DNA from: Burkholderia cenocepacia
Lineage (GTDB): Bacteria > Pseudomonadota > Gammaproteobacteria > Burkholderiales > Burkholderiaceae
Direction: 5' to 3'
Assembly: GCF_014211915.1 (NCBI RefSeq)
Contig: NZ_CP060039.1
Location: 2,914,001-2,978,000 of the forward strand
Length of the DNA: 64,000 bases
Below the pieces are notes generated by a model. The model worked only from the letters and a program-made list of their open reading frames with translations. It was not told where the DNA came from and made no database searches. The position numbers and the translations under genes are program-made. Positions 51,695 through 62,171 of the stretch are shown here, piece after piece; the first letter of the stretch is position 1; each line of letters opens with the position of its first letter.

Positions 51695-53070
51695 TCAGCG
51701 CAGCAGTTGCGCCAGCGCGGCGCGGTAGTCGGCATACGCGGCGGCTTCGTCGCGATGGCGGCGGCCGCTCACGACGCGCTCGCCGCCCGTGTAGACGTCG
51801 AGCACCGGCGTCTCGCCGTGCTCGGCGAACACGATGCCCGACAGCCATGCGGCGCTGTCGTGTTCGGCGATCGCCGGATGATCGGGATCGAGCACGAGCC
51901 AGTCGGCGCGGCAGCCTGCGCGCAGCGCACCGATGCGCCGCCCGCTCGCCTGCGCGCCGCCCGCGAGCGACGCATCGAACAGGCGATCGGCGACGTGCGC
52001 CTGCGTGTCGCTCGCCAGCACGTTGCGCGCGCGGTGCACGAGCCGCTGCCCGTATTCGAGCAGGCGCAGCTCCGAGCGCCAGTCGACCGACGCGTGGCTG
52101 TCCGAGCCGATGCCGATCACGCCGCCCTGCGCGAGGTAGTCGACGGCCGGAAATACGCCGTCGCCGAGGTTCGCTTCGGTCGTCAGGCACAGGCCCGCGA
52201 CCGCGCGACGCTTCGCGAGCGCCGCCGTCTCGGCCGCGTCGACGTGCGTCGCATGCACGAGGCACCAGCGCGCATCGACGTCGAAGCGATCAAGCAGCCA
52301 TTGCACGGGGCGTGCGCCGTAGGCGCGCACGCAGTCGTCGACTTCGGCCGTCTGCTCGGCGATGTGGATATGCACCGGTGCATCGCCGGGCAACCCTTCG
52401 AGCAGCACACGCAGCCCGTTCTCGGACACCGCGCGCAGCGAGTGCGGCGCGACGCCATAGCGCAGCCCGCCATGTTCCGGCGCCACGCGACGCATCGCGT
52501 CGAGCAGTTCGAGCACGCCGTCGGGCGTGTTGATGAAGCGGCGCTGGTCGTCGCGCGGCGGCTTGTCGCCGAAGCCGGCGAACTGGTACGACACCGGCAG
52601 CATCGTGATGCCGATGCCGGCCGCGCGCGCGGCGTCGATCACGCGCGTGCCGAGCTCCGCGATCTGCGGATAGCGCGAGCCGTCCTGCGCGTGATGCACG
52701 TAATGGAATTCGCACACCGACGTGTAGCCGCACTTGAGCATCTCGACATACAGCCAGCGCGCGATCGCCGCGAGCGCGTCGGGCGTGATCTTCAGCGCGA
52801 AGCGGTACATCAGGTCGCGCCAGCTCCAGAAGCTGTCGGCGGGATTCGCGCGGTATTCGGTGAGCCCGCCATCGCGCGCTGGAACGCGTGCGAATGCAGG
52901 TTCGGCATGCCGGGCAGCACCGGCCCGACCGCGCGCGCGACGCCTGCCGGCGCATCGGTGTCGGGTGTCACGTCGGTCAGCGTGCCGGTGGCGTCCCAGC
53001 GCAGCAGCACGTTGCGGCGCCAGCCCTCGGGCAGATAGGCATGGTCCGCGAACAACAGGGTGTCGGTCAT
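51695..53070 (-). pseudogene. hutF: formimidoylglutamate deiminase HutF, broken by one missing base
   Basis: Converts N-formimino-glutamate to N-formylglutamate, the HutG substrate. From ATG 53070 the frame begins TLLFADHAYLPEGWRRNVLL and reaches the metal-binding MPNLHSHAFQRAMAG. It then loses frame and stops at 52810. The neighbouring frame resumes exactly with LTEYRANPADSFWSWRDLMY and stays amidohydrolase-like (VAPHSLRAVS, IHIAEQTAEVDDC, GIGSDSHASVDW) to 51695. Adding one base near 52865-52867 (a G-run on the coding strand) gives 458 residues, normal for HutF. Since hutG depends on its product, a real loss would block histidine use; an error in the sequence is more likely. Confidence 0.88.
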
Positions 53071-53271
53071 TGCGTGTCCTCATCGACCGGATCGAGCGCT
53101 TGAGCAATCCCGTCCGGCCCGGTGCCGCAGCCGGCAGGCGCGAGCGCGTCGCGCCAGCGCCAGCCTTGCGGCGATCGACCGGAGTGCGCCCGTTGCGCAC
53201 CGGCTCCGGTCCCCTGCAAAGCGTCGGCCGGACCCGGTACGTCACGTACCGAGCCCGGTCCGTCGTCAAAC
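53071..53271. other. 201-base spacer between hutI and hutF
   Basis: The only large gap in the hut operon. It includes the palindrome GGTACGTCACGTACC within wider inverted GGACC-like sequence near 53228-53262. It could be an internal hairpin that modulates hutF-hutG expression; no gene or clear promoter was seen. Confidence 0.4.
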
Positions 53272-54495
53272 TTATCCGTTCATCCGGCGAAACACGGTCG
53301 TGCCGCCGCGTACGACCTGCTCGCACAGCGGCCGGCCGATCCAGTACGCCAGCTCGGCCAGCGAGCCGACCGACCACACGGCGAAATCGGCCTGGCGACC
53401 GACCTCGAGCGCGCCGTGGCGATCCGCGCGGCCCAGCGCCGCGGCCGCATGGCGCGTGACGCCCTGCAGCACCTCGGGCACCGTCATGCGGAACAGCGTG
53501 CAGCCCATGTTCAGCGTCAGCAGCAACGATTCGAGCGGCGACGTGCCGGGGTTGTGATCGGTCGCGAGCGCGATCGGCACGCCGTGCTTGCGCAGCAGCT
53601 CGATCGGCGGCAGCTGCGTTTCGCGGATGAAGTAGTACGCACCGGGCAGCAGCACGGCGACCGTACCGGCCGCCTTCATTGCCTCGATGCCCGCTTCGTC
53701 GAGAAATTCCAGATGGTCGGCGGACAGCGCGCGGTAACGCGCGGCGAGCGCCGTCCCGCCCGCATTCGACAGTTGCTCCGCATGCAGCTTCACCGGCAGC
53801 CCGCGCCGCGTCGCGGCCTCGAACACGCGCTCGGTCTGCGCGAGCGAAAAGCCGATGCGTTCGCAGAACACGTCGACCGCGTCGACGAGCCCTTCGTCGG
53901 CCAGCGTCGGCAGCATGCGGTCGCACACTTCGTCGATGTATTCGTCCGCGCGGCCCGCGTATTCCGGCGGCAGCGCATGTGCGCCGAGAAAGGTCGTATA
54001 GACGGTGACCGGGAAGCGCTCGCCGAGCTGGCGCGCGACGCGCAGCATCTTGCGCTCGCTCGCGAGGTCGAGCCCGTAGCCCGACTTGATCTCGATCGCG
54101 GTCACGCCTTCGGCGAGCAGCGGCTGCAGGCGCGCGGCGGCCTGCACGAACAGCGTCGTCTCGTCGGCCGCGCGCGTCGCGCGCACCGTCGACACGATCC
54201 CGCCGCCCTGCCGCGCGATTTCCTCGTAGCTGACGCCCGCGAGGCGTTGCGCGAATTCGTCGGCGCGCGTGCCGCCGTACACGAGGTGCGTATGGCAATC
54301 GACGAGGCCCGGCGTCACCCACGCGCCGTGCAGGTCCTCGCGCTGCCAGTGCGCGTAACCGTGCGGCAGCGCGGACAACGCGCCGAGCCACGCGATCGTG
54401 CCGGTTTCGTCGACGGCGATCGCCGCGTCGTCGATCGTCTCGTCGGGATGGCCGTGCGGACACAGCCTCAGGTGATGCCAGACAGTCGGTTTCAT
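53272..54495 (-). CDS. hutI: imidazolonepropionase
   Basis: Hydrolyses 4-imidazolone-5-propionate to N-formimino-glutamate. 407 residues, amidohydrolase superfamily. The metal site is in [21 protein letters not shown], with [35 protein letters not shown] and [12 protein letters not shown] typical of HutI. ATG 54495 ([15 protein letters not shown]) is chosen because it gives the standard length; an earlier ATG at 54522 adds nine unconserved residues inside hutD. Four bases separate it from hutD. Confidence 0.95.
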   Translation of the reverse strand: MKPTVWHHLRLCPHGHPDETIDDAAIAVDETGTIAWLGALSALPHGYAHWQREDLHGAWVTPGLVDCHTHLVYGGTRADEFAQRLAGVSYEEIARQGGGIVSTVRATRAADETTLFVQAAARLQPLLAEGVTAIEIKSGYGLDLASERKMLRVARQLGERFPVTVYTTFLGAHALPPEYAGRADEYIDEVCDRMLPTLADEGLVDAVDVFCERIGFSLAQTERVFEAATRRGLPVKLHAEQLSNAGGTALAARYRALSADHLEFLDEAGIEAMKAAGTVAVLLPGAYYFIRETQLPPIELLRKHGVPIALATDHNPGTSPLESLLLTLNMGCTLFRMTVPEVLQGVTRHAAAALGRADRHGALEVGRQADFAVWSVGSLAELAYWIGRPLCEQVVRGGTTVFRRMNG

Positions 54496-54499
54496 GCGT

Positions 54500-55123
54500 T
54501 CAGTCTCGTTCGCCGACGGCAAGCGAGACGGCCAGCAGTGCGCCGCCTCCGCTCACGACGACGTCAAACGCACGCCGCGGCCCGTCGAGCCGCAACGTGT
54601 CCATGTCTTCCAGCGCGTAGTGCGTGCCGTCGAGGTCGATGCCCACCGCGCCGGCCGCGCAAGACAGCAGCACGGTATCGGCCGGCGCGACGCGGTGCAC
54701 GCCCGCGCGCCACACGTCGAGTGCGCCACGCGCGGCCGAACGGCGCATCATCAGGTTGAAGTCGCGCGTCGCGCCGTCGTGCAGCGTCGCGTCGATCGCC
54801 GTCTCGCCCGCGAAATCCGCGCGGGCGAGCGGCGCATCGAGCACGTGGCGCGTGCCGCCCTCCTCGGCCAGCGTCATGCCCGCGCCGGACAGCAGCACGA
54901 GCGTGCGGTCGATGCCGTCGAAACGCGAGAACGGCCCGGCCGTGCCCACGTCGGCGACGCTCACGCGCCACGCGAACGTATCGAGCGCCGCGCCGGGCGG
55001 GAACGCGCCGATTTCACGCGTCACGCCGCCACCGTTCTTCCACGGCGACGCGACGAGATCCGCCGCGCGGATCAGCGCGACGGCCAGCGTCGCATTCCCC
55101 GGCGCGTGGTCGAGCGCCGTCAT
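54500..55123 (-). CDS. hutD: HutD-family protein
   Basis: 207-residue cupin-like HutD (Ves) family protein found in hut operons. The family motif [17 protein letters not shown] is near residue 26, then [22 protein letters not shown]. Its role is not enzymatic in the core pathway; published work on Pseudomonas HutD suggests that it limits hut expression, perhaps by binding formimino-glutamate. It starts 2 bases after hutU and ends 4 bases before hutI, so it is tightly embedded in the operon. Confidence 0.92.
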   Translation of the reverse strand: MTALDHAPGNATLAVALIRAADLVASPWKNGGGVTREIGAFPPGAALDTFAWRVSVADVGTAGPFSRFDGIDRTLVLLSGAGMTLAEEGGTRHVLDAPLARADFAGETAIDATLHDGATRDFNLMMRRSAARGALDVWRAGVHRVAPADTVLLSCAAGAVGIDLDGTHYALEDMDTLRLDGPRRAFDVVVSGGGALLAVSLAVGERD

Positions 55124-55125
55124 GC

Positions 55126-56814
55126 TCAGCGGCCGAGCATCGGCAGCTTCAGGCCGGCTTCGCGGGCCGTCTGCTGCGCGAGTTCGTAGCCGGCATCCGC
55201 ATGGCGCATCACGCCCGTGGCCGGATCGTTCAGCAGCACGCGACCGAGACGCTCGTGCGCGTCAGCCGTGCCGTCGGCGACGATCACGACGCCCGAGTGC
55301 TGCGAGAAGCCCATGCCGACGCCGCCGCCATGGTGCAGCGACACCCACGATGCGCCGCCCGCGGTGTTCAGCAGCGCGTTCAGCAGCGGCCAGTCGCTCA
55401 CGGCGTCCGAACCGTCCTTCATCGATTCCGTCTCGCGGTTCGGGCTCGCGACCGAACCCGTATCGAGGTGATCGCGACCGATCACGATCGGCGCCTTCAG
55501 TTCGCCGTTCTTCACCATCTCGTTGAACGCCTGGCCGAGGCGATAGCGATCCTTCACGCCGACCCAGCAGATCCGCGCCGGCAGGCCCTGGAACGCGATA
55601 CGCTCACGCGCCATGTCGAGCCAGTTGTGCAGGTGCGGATCGTCGGGGATCAGCTCCTTCACCTTCTGGTCGGTCTTGTAGATGTCTTCCGGATCGCCGG
55701 ACAGCGCGACCCAGCGGAACGGGCCCTTGCCTTCGCAGAACAGCGGGCGGATGTACGCCGGCACGAAGCCCGGGAAGTCGAACGCGTTCTCGACGCCCAT
55801 TTCCAGCGCCATCTGGCGGATGTTGTTGCCGTAGTCGAGCGTCGCCGCGCCGCGTTCCTGCAGCGCGAGCATCGCACGCACCTGGACGGCCATCGACTGC
55901 TTCGCGACCTTCACGATGCTCTGCGGGTCGACCTTCTGCGCTTCGCGCCATTGCGCGACGGTCCAGCCTTGCGGCAGGTAGCCGTTGATCGGGTCGTGCG
56001 CGCTCGTCTGGTCGGTCACGCAGTCCGGCGTGATGCCGCGCGTGACGAGTTCCGCGAACACGTCGGCCGCGTTGCCGAGCAGGCCGATCGACACCGGCTT
56101 GCCGGTGCGCTTCGCTTCCTCGATCATGCCGAGCGCTTCGTCGAGCGTCGTCGCCTTCTTGTCGACGTAGCGCGTCTTCAGGCGGAAGTCGATGCGCGTC
56201 TCGTCGCATTCGACCGCGATCATCGAGAAGCCGGCCATCGTCGCGGCCAGCGGCTGCGCGCCGCCCATCCCGCCCAGGCCGCCCGTCAGGATCCAGCGGC
56301 CCGACGGATCGCCGTTGAAGTGCTGGTTCGCGACGGAGAAGAAGGTTTCGTAGGTGCCCTGCACGATGCCCTGGCTGCCGATGTAGATCCAGCTGCCGGC
56401 CGTCATCTGGCCGTACATCATCAGGCCCTTGCGGTCGAGTTCGTGGAAGTGATCCCAGTTCGCCCAGTGCGGCACCAGGTTCGAGTTCGCGAGCAGCACG
56501 CGCGGCGCATCCTTGTGCGTGCGGAACACGCCGACCGGCTTGCCCGACTGGATCAGCAGCGTTTCGTTTTCCTCGAGATCCTTCAGCGACGCGAGGATCT
56601 GGTCGTAGCATTCCCAGTTACGCGCCGCACGGCCGATACCGCCGTACACGACGAGCGCATGCGGATGCTCGGCGACTTCCGGGTCGAGGTTGTTCTGGAT
56701 CATCCGGTAGGCCGCTTCGGCCAGCCAGGTCTTGCAGGTCTTTTCGCTGCCGCGCGGCGCGCGGATCGTGCGCGTCGGATCGAGACGGGGATCGATGTGT
56801 TTCGGATGGTTCAT
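55126..56814 (-). CDS. hutU: urocanate hydratase
   Basis: NAD+-containing enzyme converting urocanate to 4-imidazolone-5-propionate. 562 residues, full length. Characteristic stretches include [60 protein letters not shown] (the NAD-binding glycine loop), [18 protein letters not shown] and [20 protein letters not shown]. The start is ATG 56814. Third gene of the operon, 39 bases after hutC. Confidence 0.97.
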   Translation of the reverse strand: MNHPKHIDPRLDPTRTIRAPRGSEKTCKTWLAEAAYRMIQNNLDPEVAEHPHALVVYGGIGRAARNWECYDQILASLKDLEENETLLIQSGKPVGVFRTHKDAPRVLLANSNLVPHWANWDHFHELDRKGLMMYGQMTAGSWIYIGSQGIVQGTYETFFSVANQHFNGDPSGRWILTGGLGGMGGAQPLAATMAGFSMIAVECDETRIDFRLKTRYVDKKATTLDEALGMIEEAKRTGKPVSIGLLGNAADVFAELVTRGITPDCVTDQTSAHDPINGYLPQGWTVAQWREAQKVDPQSIVKVAKQSMAVQVRAMLALQERGAATLDYGNNIRQMALEMGVENAFDFPGFVPAYIRPLFCEGKGPFRWVALSGDPEDIYKTDQKVKELIPDDPHLHNWLDMARERIAFQGLPARICWVGVKDRYRLGQAFNEMVKNGELKAPIVIGRDHLDTGSVASPNRETESMKDGSDAVSDWPLLNALLNTAGGASWVSLHHGGGVGMGFSQHSGVVIVADGTADAHERLGRVLLNDPATGVMRHADAGYELAQQTAREAGLKLPMLGR

Positions 56815-56853
56815 GACGACTGCTCCCGAAGGAAATTGAAGATCAAATAGGAA

Positions 56854-57549
56854 TCAGAAATGCCCGGTGAAGCGATAACGGCTGCCGGGATGCCACAGAT
56901 TCGCCACCGAGGCGACGACGCCCTGCGACCAGGTGCGCCGATGTAAAACCAGACACGGCTCGACGCCGTCCATCCGCAGCTGCTCGCGCCGCTCCGGCGC
57001 CGGGGCCGCCGCTTCGATCCGGTACTCGACGCGCTGCAGCGGCGCCGCGCGCATCAGGTACTGGTTCGGCGTCGTGTTCGTGAAGTCCTGCTCGGCGTAA
57101 TCCGGCGCGACCGCCGGATTCACCCACCGTTCTTCGAGCTGCACCGGCTCGTCGTTCTCGAAGTGCAGCACCTGCGAATGAAACAGCTTCGTGCGCACGG
57201 CCACCTGCATCTCGTCGGCGAGGGCCTCGTCGGCGCGGATCGTGTCGAGCCCGAGCACGCTCGCGCGGTACGCATGCCCGCGCGCGCCGACTTCCTCGGA
57301 GATACTGCGGATCGCCACCAGCGTCGACTCGTACTTCGGCCGCGCGACGTAGGTGCCCGCGCCCTTCATGCGCGTGAGCACCTGTTCGGCCGTCAGTTCG
57401 CGCAGCGCGCGGTTGACGGTCATGCGCGCCACCTTGAACTCGCGCGCCAGCTCGTTCTCGGACGGCACCTGATCGCCCTCCTCCCACTCGCCGGCATGGA
57501 TGCGGGCCAGGATGAAATCCTTGATCTCCTGGTAGACCGGCGCACTCAT
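56854..57549 (-). CDS. hutC: histidine utilisation repressor HutC (GntR/HutC family)
   Basis: 231-residue GntR-type repressor. The winged helix-turn-helix (about 8-75) reads YQEIKDFILARIHAGEWEEG, VPSENELAREFKVARMTVNRAL. The C-terminal UTRA ligand domain includes SEEVGARGHAYRASVLGLDT and LEERWVNPAVAPDYAEQDF. Urocanate is the known inducer of HutC. Lying second in the operon, it is autoregulated. The two TTGTCTAGACAA-type palindromes upstream of hutH are its probable operators. Four bases separate it from hutH. Confidence 0.95.
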   Translation of the reverse strand: MSAPVYQEIKDFILARIHAGEWEEGDQVPSENELAREFKVARMTVNRALRELTAEQVLTRMKGAGTYVARPKYESTLVAIRSISEEVGARGHAYRASVLGLDTIRADEALADEMQVAVRTKLFHSQVLHFENDEPVQLEERWVNPAVAPDYAEQDFTNTTPNQYLMRAAPLQRVEYRIEAAAPAPERREQLRMDGVEPCLVLHRRTWSQGVVASVANLWHPGSRYRFTGHF

Positions 57550-57553
57550 CGGC

Positions 57554-59077
57554 TTACTGTTCCGACGCGAACGAGAACGGCGCGACCTTCGCGAATGCGC
57601 GCTCGCCGACCAGCTTCGCGATCACCGCGATGTCCGGTGCGAAGTAGTGGTCGAGTTCGTAGTGCGCGACCTTGCCGCGGATCGTCTCCATCACCGGCGC
57701 GAGCTTCGGGCTCGTGTGATACGGCGCGCGCAGGTCGACGCCTTGCGCGGCGGCCAGCAGTTCGATCGCGAGGATGTGCTTGGTGTTGTCCGCGATGTCC
57801 GCGAGCTTGCGCGCGGCGAACGTCGCCATCGACACGTGGTCTTCCTGGTTGGCCGAGGTCGGCAGCGAGTCGACCGATGCCGGGTGCGCGAGCGTCTTGT
57901 TTTCCGATGCCAGCGCGGCGGCCGTCACGTGCGCGATCATGAAGCCGGAGTTCACGCCGCCGTCCTTCACGAGGAACGGAGGCAGACCCGACAGCGTCGC
58001 GTCGATCAGCAGCGCGATACGGCGCTCGGCCAGCGCGCCGATTTCCGCCGCGGCGAGCGCGAGGTTGTCGGCCGCGAACGCGACGGGCTCCGCGTGGAAG
58101 TTGCCGCCCGACAGCACTTCGCCGGTGTCCGGGAAGATCAGCGGGTTGTCCGACACGGCGTTCGCTTCGACCAGCAGCACGTCGGCCGCATGGCGCATCT
58201 GGTCCAGGCACGCGCCCATCACCTGCGGCTGGCAGCGCAGGCTGTACGGATCCTGCACCTTGTCGCAGTCGCGGTGCGACTGGTTGATCGGCGAGCCTTC
58301 GAGCAGTTCGCGGTACGACGCGGCCGCGTCGATCTGGCCTTGATGGCCGCGCAGTTCGTGGATGCGCGCGTCGAACGGCTTCACCGAGCCGGCTGCCGCG
58401 TCGACCGACAGCGCGCCGGCGACGAGCGCGGTGCGGTACAGGTCCTCGATCGCGAACATGTTGTCGAGCGCCAGCGCGGTCGACGCCTGCGTGCCGTTCA
58501 GGAGCGCGAGGCCTTCCTTCGCCTGCAGCGTCAGCGGCGCGAGGCCCGCGACGCGCAGGCCGTCGAGCGCACTCGCGCGCTCGCCGCGGATGAACACTTC
58601 GCCGACGCCGAGCAGCACGGCCGACATGTGCGCGAGCGGCGCGAGGTCGCCCGATGCGCCGACCGAACCCTTCACCGGGATCAGCGGCAGCACGTCGGCG
58701 TTGAACAGCGTGATCAGCGCATCCATCACTTCACGGCGGATGCCCGAGTGGCCGCGGCCGAGGCTCGACAGCTTCAGCGCCATCAGCAGGCGCACCGACG
58801 AACGCGCCATCGGCTCGCCCACGCCGACCGCGTGCGACAGCACGAGGTTCTTCTGCAGCAGTTCGAGCTGGTCGTGCGGGATGTGGGTGCTGGCCAGACG
58901 GCCGAAACCCGTGTTGATGCCGTAGGCCGGCTCACCCTTCGCGGCGATGTCGGCGACGGCCTTCGCGCCCGCGTCGATCTTCGCGAAGCTGGCCGGGTCG
59001 AGCTTCAGTTGCACGGGCTCGCGGGCGATCCGGCGCAGTTGCGGGAGGGTCAGGTGGCCGGGGGTCAACGTAATCAT
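57554..59077 (-). CDS. hutH: histidine ammonia-lyase
   Basis: First step of histidine degradation, removing ammonia to form urocanate. 507 residues. The self-processing MIO cofactor triad Ala141-Ser142-Gly143 is in [14 protein letters not shown], and [12 protein letters not shown] and [14 protein letters not shown] are further HAL signatures. Start ATG 59077 lies 9 bases from operator 1. First gene of hutH-C-U-D-I-F-G; its promoter and operators are at 59087-59145. Confidence 0.97.
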   Translation of the reverse strand: MITLTPGHLTLPQLRRIAREPVQLKLDPASFAKIDAGAKAVADIAAKGEPAYGINTGFGRLASTHIPHDQLELLQKNLVLSHAVGVGEPMARSSVRLLMALKLSSLGRGHSGIRREVMDALITLFNADVLPLIPVKGSVGASGDLAPLAHMSAVLLGVGEVFIRGERASALDGLRVAGLAPLTLQAKEGLALLNGTQASTALALDNMFAIEDLYRTALVAGALSVDAAAGSVKPFDARIHELRGHQGQIDAAASYRELLEGSPINQSHRDCDKVQDPYSLRCQPQVMGACLDQMRHAADVLLVEANAVSDNPLIFPDTGEVLSGGNFHAEPVAFAADNLALAAAEIGALAERRIALLIDATLSGLPPFLVKDGGVNSGFMIAHVTAAALASENKTLAHPASVDSLPTSANQEDHVSMATFAARKLADIADNTKHILAIELLAAAQGVDLRAPYHTSPKLAPVMETIRGKVAHYELDHYFAPDIAVIAKLVGERAFAKVAPFSFASEQ

Positions 59078-59086
59078 GTGAGCAAT

Positions 59087-59145
59087 CCTGTCTAGACAAG
59101 TTCGGAATGGATTGAAGTGTAGCCATCGGAACTTGTCTAGACAAC
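59087..59145 (-). promoter_or_regulatory. hutH promoter with two HutC-type operators
   Basis: Minus-strand promoter TTGTCT (59139-59144), 17 bases, TACACT (59116-59121). Operator 2, TTGTCTAGACAA (59133-59144), is a perfect 12-bp palindrome containing the whole -35 box. Operator 1, CCTGTCTAGACAAG (59087-59100), is the same palindrome with one change and lies in the leader just before the ribosome-binding region. The centres are 45 bases apart. Binding at either would block initiation. Confidence 0.82.
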
Positions 59146-59289
59146 CCGTTTTTCAATATTCCGGCCTCAGGAGTTTCCCTGATGCCGGCGCGGCCCGGCA
59201 GGCCGGTCGGTGCGATCCGGCGCTTAACATGTGTTGCAATTATTTTGTTTTTGGCAACATACGAATCATCACTTGCCACGGAGACCGTC

Positions 59290-60210
59290 ATGCCCTTCCC
59301 GTCCCGATTCGCCGCCCGCGTCGGCCGCCCCCTGCTCGTCGCCGCATGCGCGCTCGCGTGCGGCGCGTCCGTCGCCGCCGAGCCGCTGGCCGGCACGCTG
59401 GAGAAGATCCGGCAATCCAACCTGATTTCGATCGGCCATCGCGAAACGTCGGTGCCGTTCTCCTATGTCGACGCGGGCGGCAAGGTCATCGGCTTCTCGC
59501 AGGACCTGTGCGACCGCGTGATCGCCGCGGTGAAGGCGCGCACCGGCAAGCCCGACCTGCAGGTGCGCTTCATTCCGGTCACGTCGCAGAACCGCATTCC
59601 GCTCGTGCAGAACGGCACCGTCGATCTCGAATGCGGCGTGACGACCAACCTCGCCGCGCGCCATGCGCAGGTCGCGTTCTCGACCACCTTCTTCGTCGCG
59701 ACGACGCGCCTGCTCACGCGCACCACGTCGGGCATCCGCGACTTCCCCGATCTCGCCGGCAAGACGGTCGTGACGAACCAGGGCACGACGTCCGAACGCC
59801 TGCTGCGCAAGATGAACGAGGAAAAGAAGATGAACATGCAGATCATCAGCGCGAAGGACTACGGCGAAGGACGCCTCACGCTCGAATCGGGCCGCGCGGC
59901 CGCGTACATGATGGACGACGTGCTGCTCGCGGGCGTGCGCCAGCTCGCCGCGAAACCGGCCGACTGGCAGCTCGTCGGCACGCCGCAATCGTCGGAAGCC
60001 TACGGGTTCATGCTGCGCAAGGACGATCCGCAGTTCAAGGCGCTCGTCGACGGCGTGCTCGTGCAGCTGATGAAAAGCGGCGAGATCAACGCGCTGTACG
60101 ACAAATGGTTCATGAAGCCGGTGCCGCCGAAGGGCCTGTCGTTCGACTTTCCGATGAGCGACGTGATCAAGGCGCGTTACGCGGCGCCGAATGACGCGCC
60201 GCTCGAATAA
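59290..60210 (+). CDS. periplasmic amino-acid-binding protein of an ABC transporter (GltI-like)
   Basis: 306 residues with a signal peptide (VGRPLLVAACALACGASVAA, cleavage near residue 30). The mature domain is SBP family 3: SIGHRETSVPFSYVDAGGKV, QDLCDRVIAAVK, IPLVQNGTVDLECGVTTNLA, and the C-terminal GEINALYDKWFMKPVPPKGL. It is closest in look to glutamate/aspartate-binding GltI. GGAGA precedes ATG 59290; the longer frame from 59182 adds an unlikely leader. It diverges from hutH, and its promoter region borders HutC operator 2, so it may belong to the hut regulon. No permease or ATPase genes follow. Confidence 0.88.
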   Translation: MPFPSRFAARVGRPLLVAACALACGASVAAEPLAGTLEKIRQSNLISIGHRETSVPFSYVDAGGKVIGFSQDLCDRVIAAVKARTGKPDLQVRFIPVTSQNRIPLVQNGTVDLECGVTTNLAARHAQVAFSTTFFVATTRLLTRTTSGIRDFPDLAGKTVVTNQGTTSERLLRKMNEEKKMNMQIISAKDYGEGRLTLESGRAAAYMMDDVLLAGVRQLAAKPADWQLVGTPQSSEAYGFMLRKDDPQFKALVDGVLVQLMKSGEINALYDKWFMKPVPPKGLSFDFPMSDVIKARYAAPNDAPLE

Positions 60211-60231
60211 GCGCCGCGCGTCACGCCCGGC

Positions 60232-60987
60232 TTACGCGCGCGTCCACGCGACGCACGCCGCGTAGCCGGGCGCCGCGTCGAGCCATGCCGCGTCGAACGC
60301 GGCGACGCCGGCGGCGGGCGCGGTGGGCTCGACGATCGTCGTCGCGGGCGTCGCCGCGTCGCGCGGCGGCACGACCGCGAACGCGCGCAATCCGCCGACG
60401 ATGCCGGTGCCGAGCGCCTTGAGCAGCGCCTCCTTCGCGGCCCACACCCGCATGAATTCGCGCTCGCGCGCGCCGGCCGGCAGGCCGTCGAGATACGTGA
60501 CCTCGGTGGGCGCACACACTTCGCGTGTCAGCGCGCGCCAGTCGGCCGCGCGGTTGCAGCCCTCGATATCGACGCCGACGCGGCCCGCCGGCGCCCACGC
60601 GATCAATGCATGATCGCCCGCGTGCGATACGTTGAAGTCGAGCGACGCTCGATGCGCGCGGTCCAGCGACGGCCGCCCCGCCGCGTCGACGATGATCTGG
60701 ACCGCGTGCGGGGCGAGGCCGAGCGCCGCGCCGAGCACGTCGCGCAGCGCGGCGCGCGTCGCGGCGCTGCGTACCGCATCCTCGTGCCGCAGGAAGCGCG
60801 CGACGCGTGCGCGCTCGTCGTCGTTCAGCGCCGCGTACGCGGGCGACACGAGCGGCACGCGCCAGTCGAAATCGACGCGCGCGATCCGCACGCCGGCCCG
60901 CGCCGCGGCAGGCGGCACGTCGAGTGCATGCACGCGCCATGCGTGCGGCGTTTCAACGGGAGAAGCGGAATCGGACGGAATGGGCAT
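60232..60987 (-). CDS. 4'-phosphopantetheinyl transferase superfamily protein
   Basis: 251 residues of the Sfp/AcpT type; transfers phosphopantetheine from CoA to a carrier-protein serine. The Mg2+/CoA motif VGVDIEG (in APAGRVGVDIEGCNR) and the signature WAAKEALLKALG are present, with FNVSHAGDHALIAW before them. The target carrier (fatty-acid, polyketide or siderophore) is not in the window. Start ATG 60987 (MPIPSDSASPVETPHAW) is uncertain because no strong ribosome-binding site is seen; an in-frame extension to 61098 lacks homology. Confidence 0.87.
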   Translation of the reverse strand: MPIPSDSASPVETPHAWRVHALDVPPAAARAGVRIARVDFDWRVPLVSPAYAALNDDERARVARFLRHEDAVRSAATRAALRDVLGAALGLAPHAVQIIVDAAGRPSLDRAHRASLDFNVSHAGDHALIAWAPAGRVGVDIEGCNRAADWRALTREVCAPTEVTYLDGLPAGAREREFMRVWAAKEALLKALGTGIVGGLRAFAVVPPRDAATPATTIVEPTAPAAGVAAFDAAWLDAAPGYAACVAWTRA

Positions 60988-61114
60988 CGGCGCGCAGCAG
61001 CCTGTGTTCTGGAACGAAACGTCCGATGTTAATCGATCGCGCCGACCGGCGGCCGGCGGCTGCGGCAGGCTCGTGACGCGAACGAGGCTGCGCGTCATGC
61101 TCGCATACGCTGGA

Positions 61115-62155
61115 TCACCCGTTCGCGGCGATGCCCGGCACGCCGCTCCCCGTCACCCGCCCGCGCGACGCCGGATGCAGCGCGTGCACGGCGCCCGGCG
61201 CATCGGCCGGCAACACGCCGTGTTGCAGCCAGTACAGCGCGACGGGCCACAACGTGTCGGTGAAGCGGCTGTGGAAAAACGCGAAATGACCGATCGCGTC
61301 GACGCCGATGTCGGCCGGCGCGATCCGCAGATGCGTGACGTTGCTGCCCGTGTAGTAGCCGACCAGCCGCTCGACCGCGTCGACCGTGCCGAACGCGTCG
61401 TCGTCGATGCCGACCGCGAGCATCGGCGCCGACAGCCCCGCGAAGCGCGCCGGCAACGCGGCGCGGCTTCCGCCGCTGTCGTCCAGCACGCGACCGACGT
61501 AGCCCTCCTCGAAACGCGGCTGCGAACGCGCCCACGACAGCGCGATACCGCGCGGCGTGTCCTCCATCCAGCCGAGCCGCTTTGCGGGCACGTAGCCGAA
61601 CACGGCCGCGAGCGCCGGCATCGCGACATGCCACTTCCACCACATGCGGCGCCGCTCGGCCGGCAGATAGTCGCGCCAGTACGCGTACTGTGCGCCGACG
61701 GTCACCGCATGCCGCACGTGGACGTTCGATGCCGCGAGGCCGAGCACACAGCCGCCGATGCTGTGCGCGACCACATCGAGCGGCTGGCCCGGAAACGCGT
61801 CGCGCGCGTAGTGCAGCGCGGCCTCGCAATCGAGCCGCCCCCAGTCGAGCCAGTTCGCGCTGAGCTTCGCAAGCCGCGCCGGACGCGACCCGCCGATGCC
61901 GCGATAGTCGTAGACGAGCACGTCGCGCCCCTGCGCGAACAGCCAGGCCGCGAAACGAAAGTAGTAGTCGCAGCGCACCGACGTCGCGCAATTGACGACC
62001 GTCACGGGCCGCACGGCGCCGCCGCCGCGATGGCGCCAGACATGGCCGCGCAGTTCGTAGCCGTCGGCTGCGCGCAGCGTCACGGGCTCGGGCGGCAACG
62101 CGCCCGCCGCGCGACTGGCCTGCGCCGCGTCGCTTTCCTCGTTCGAAATCGTCAT
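61115..62155 (-). CDS. alpha/beta hydrolase family protein
   Basis: 346 residues. The N-terminal 25 residues are Ala-rich and charged, followed by an alpha/beta-hydrolase fold: VTVVNCATSVRCDYYFRFAA, LVYDYRGIGGSRPARL, the nucleophile elbow AHSIGG with S132, then APMLAVGIDDDAFG (acid) and AIGHFAFFHSR (His). YDYRGIGGS and the elbow resemble serine esterases/lipases of unknown substrate. AGGAGACACG precedes ATG 62155. No functional link to the phosphopantetheinyl transferase gene downstream is apparent, though both run the same way. Confidence 0.85.
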   Translation of the reverse strand: MTISNEESDAAQASRAAGALPPEPVTLRAADGYELRGHVWRHRGGGAVRPVTVVNCATSVRCDYYFRFAAWLFAQGRDVLVYDYRGIGGSRPARLAKLSANWLDWGRLDCEAALHYARDAFPGQPLDVVAHSIGGCVLGLAASNVHVRHAVTVGAQYAYWRDYLPAERRRMWWKWHVAMPALAAVFGYVPAKRLGWMEDTPRGIALSWARSQPRFEEGYVGRVLDDSGGSRAALPARFAGLSAPMLAVGIDDDAFGTVDAVERLVGYYTGSNVTHLRIAPADIGVDAIGHFAFFHSRFTDTLWPVALYWLQHGVLPADAPGAVHALHPASRGRVTGSGVPGIAANG

Positions 62156-62171
62156 CGTGTCTCCTGTCGAT

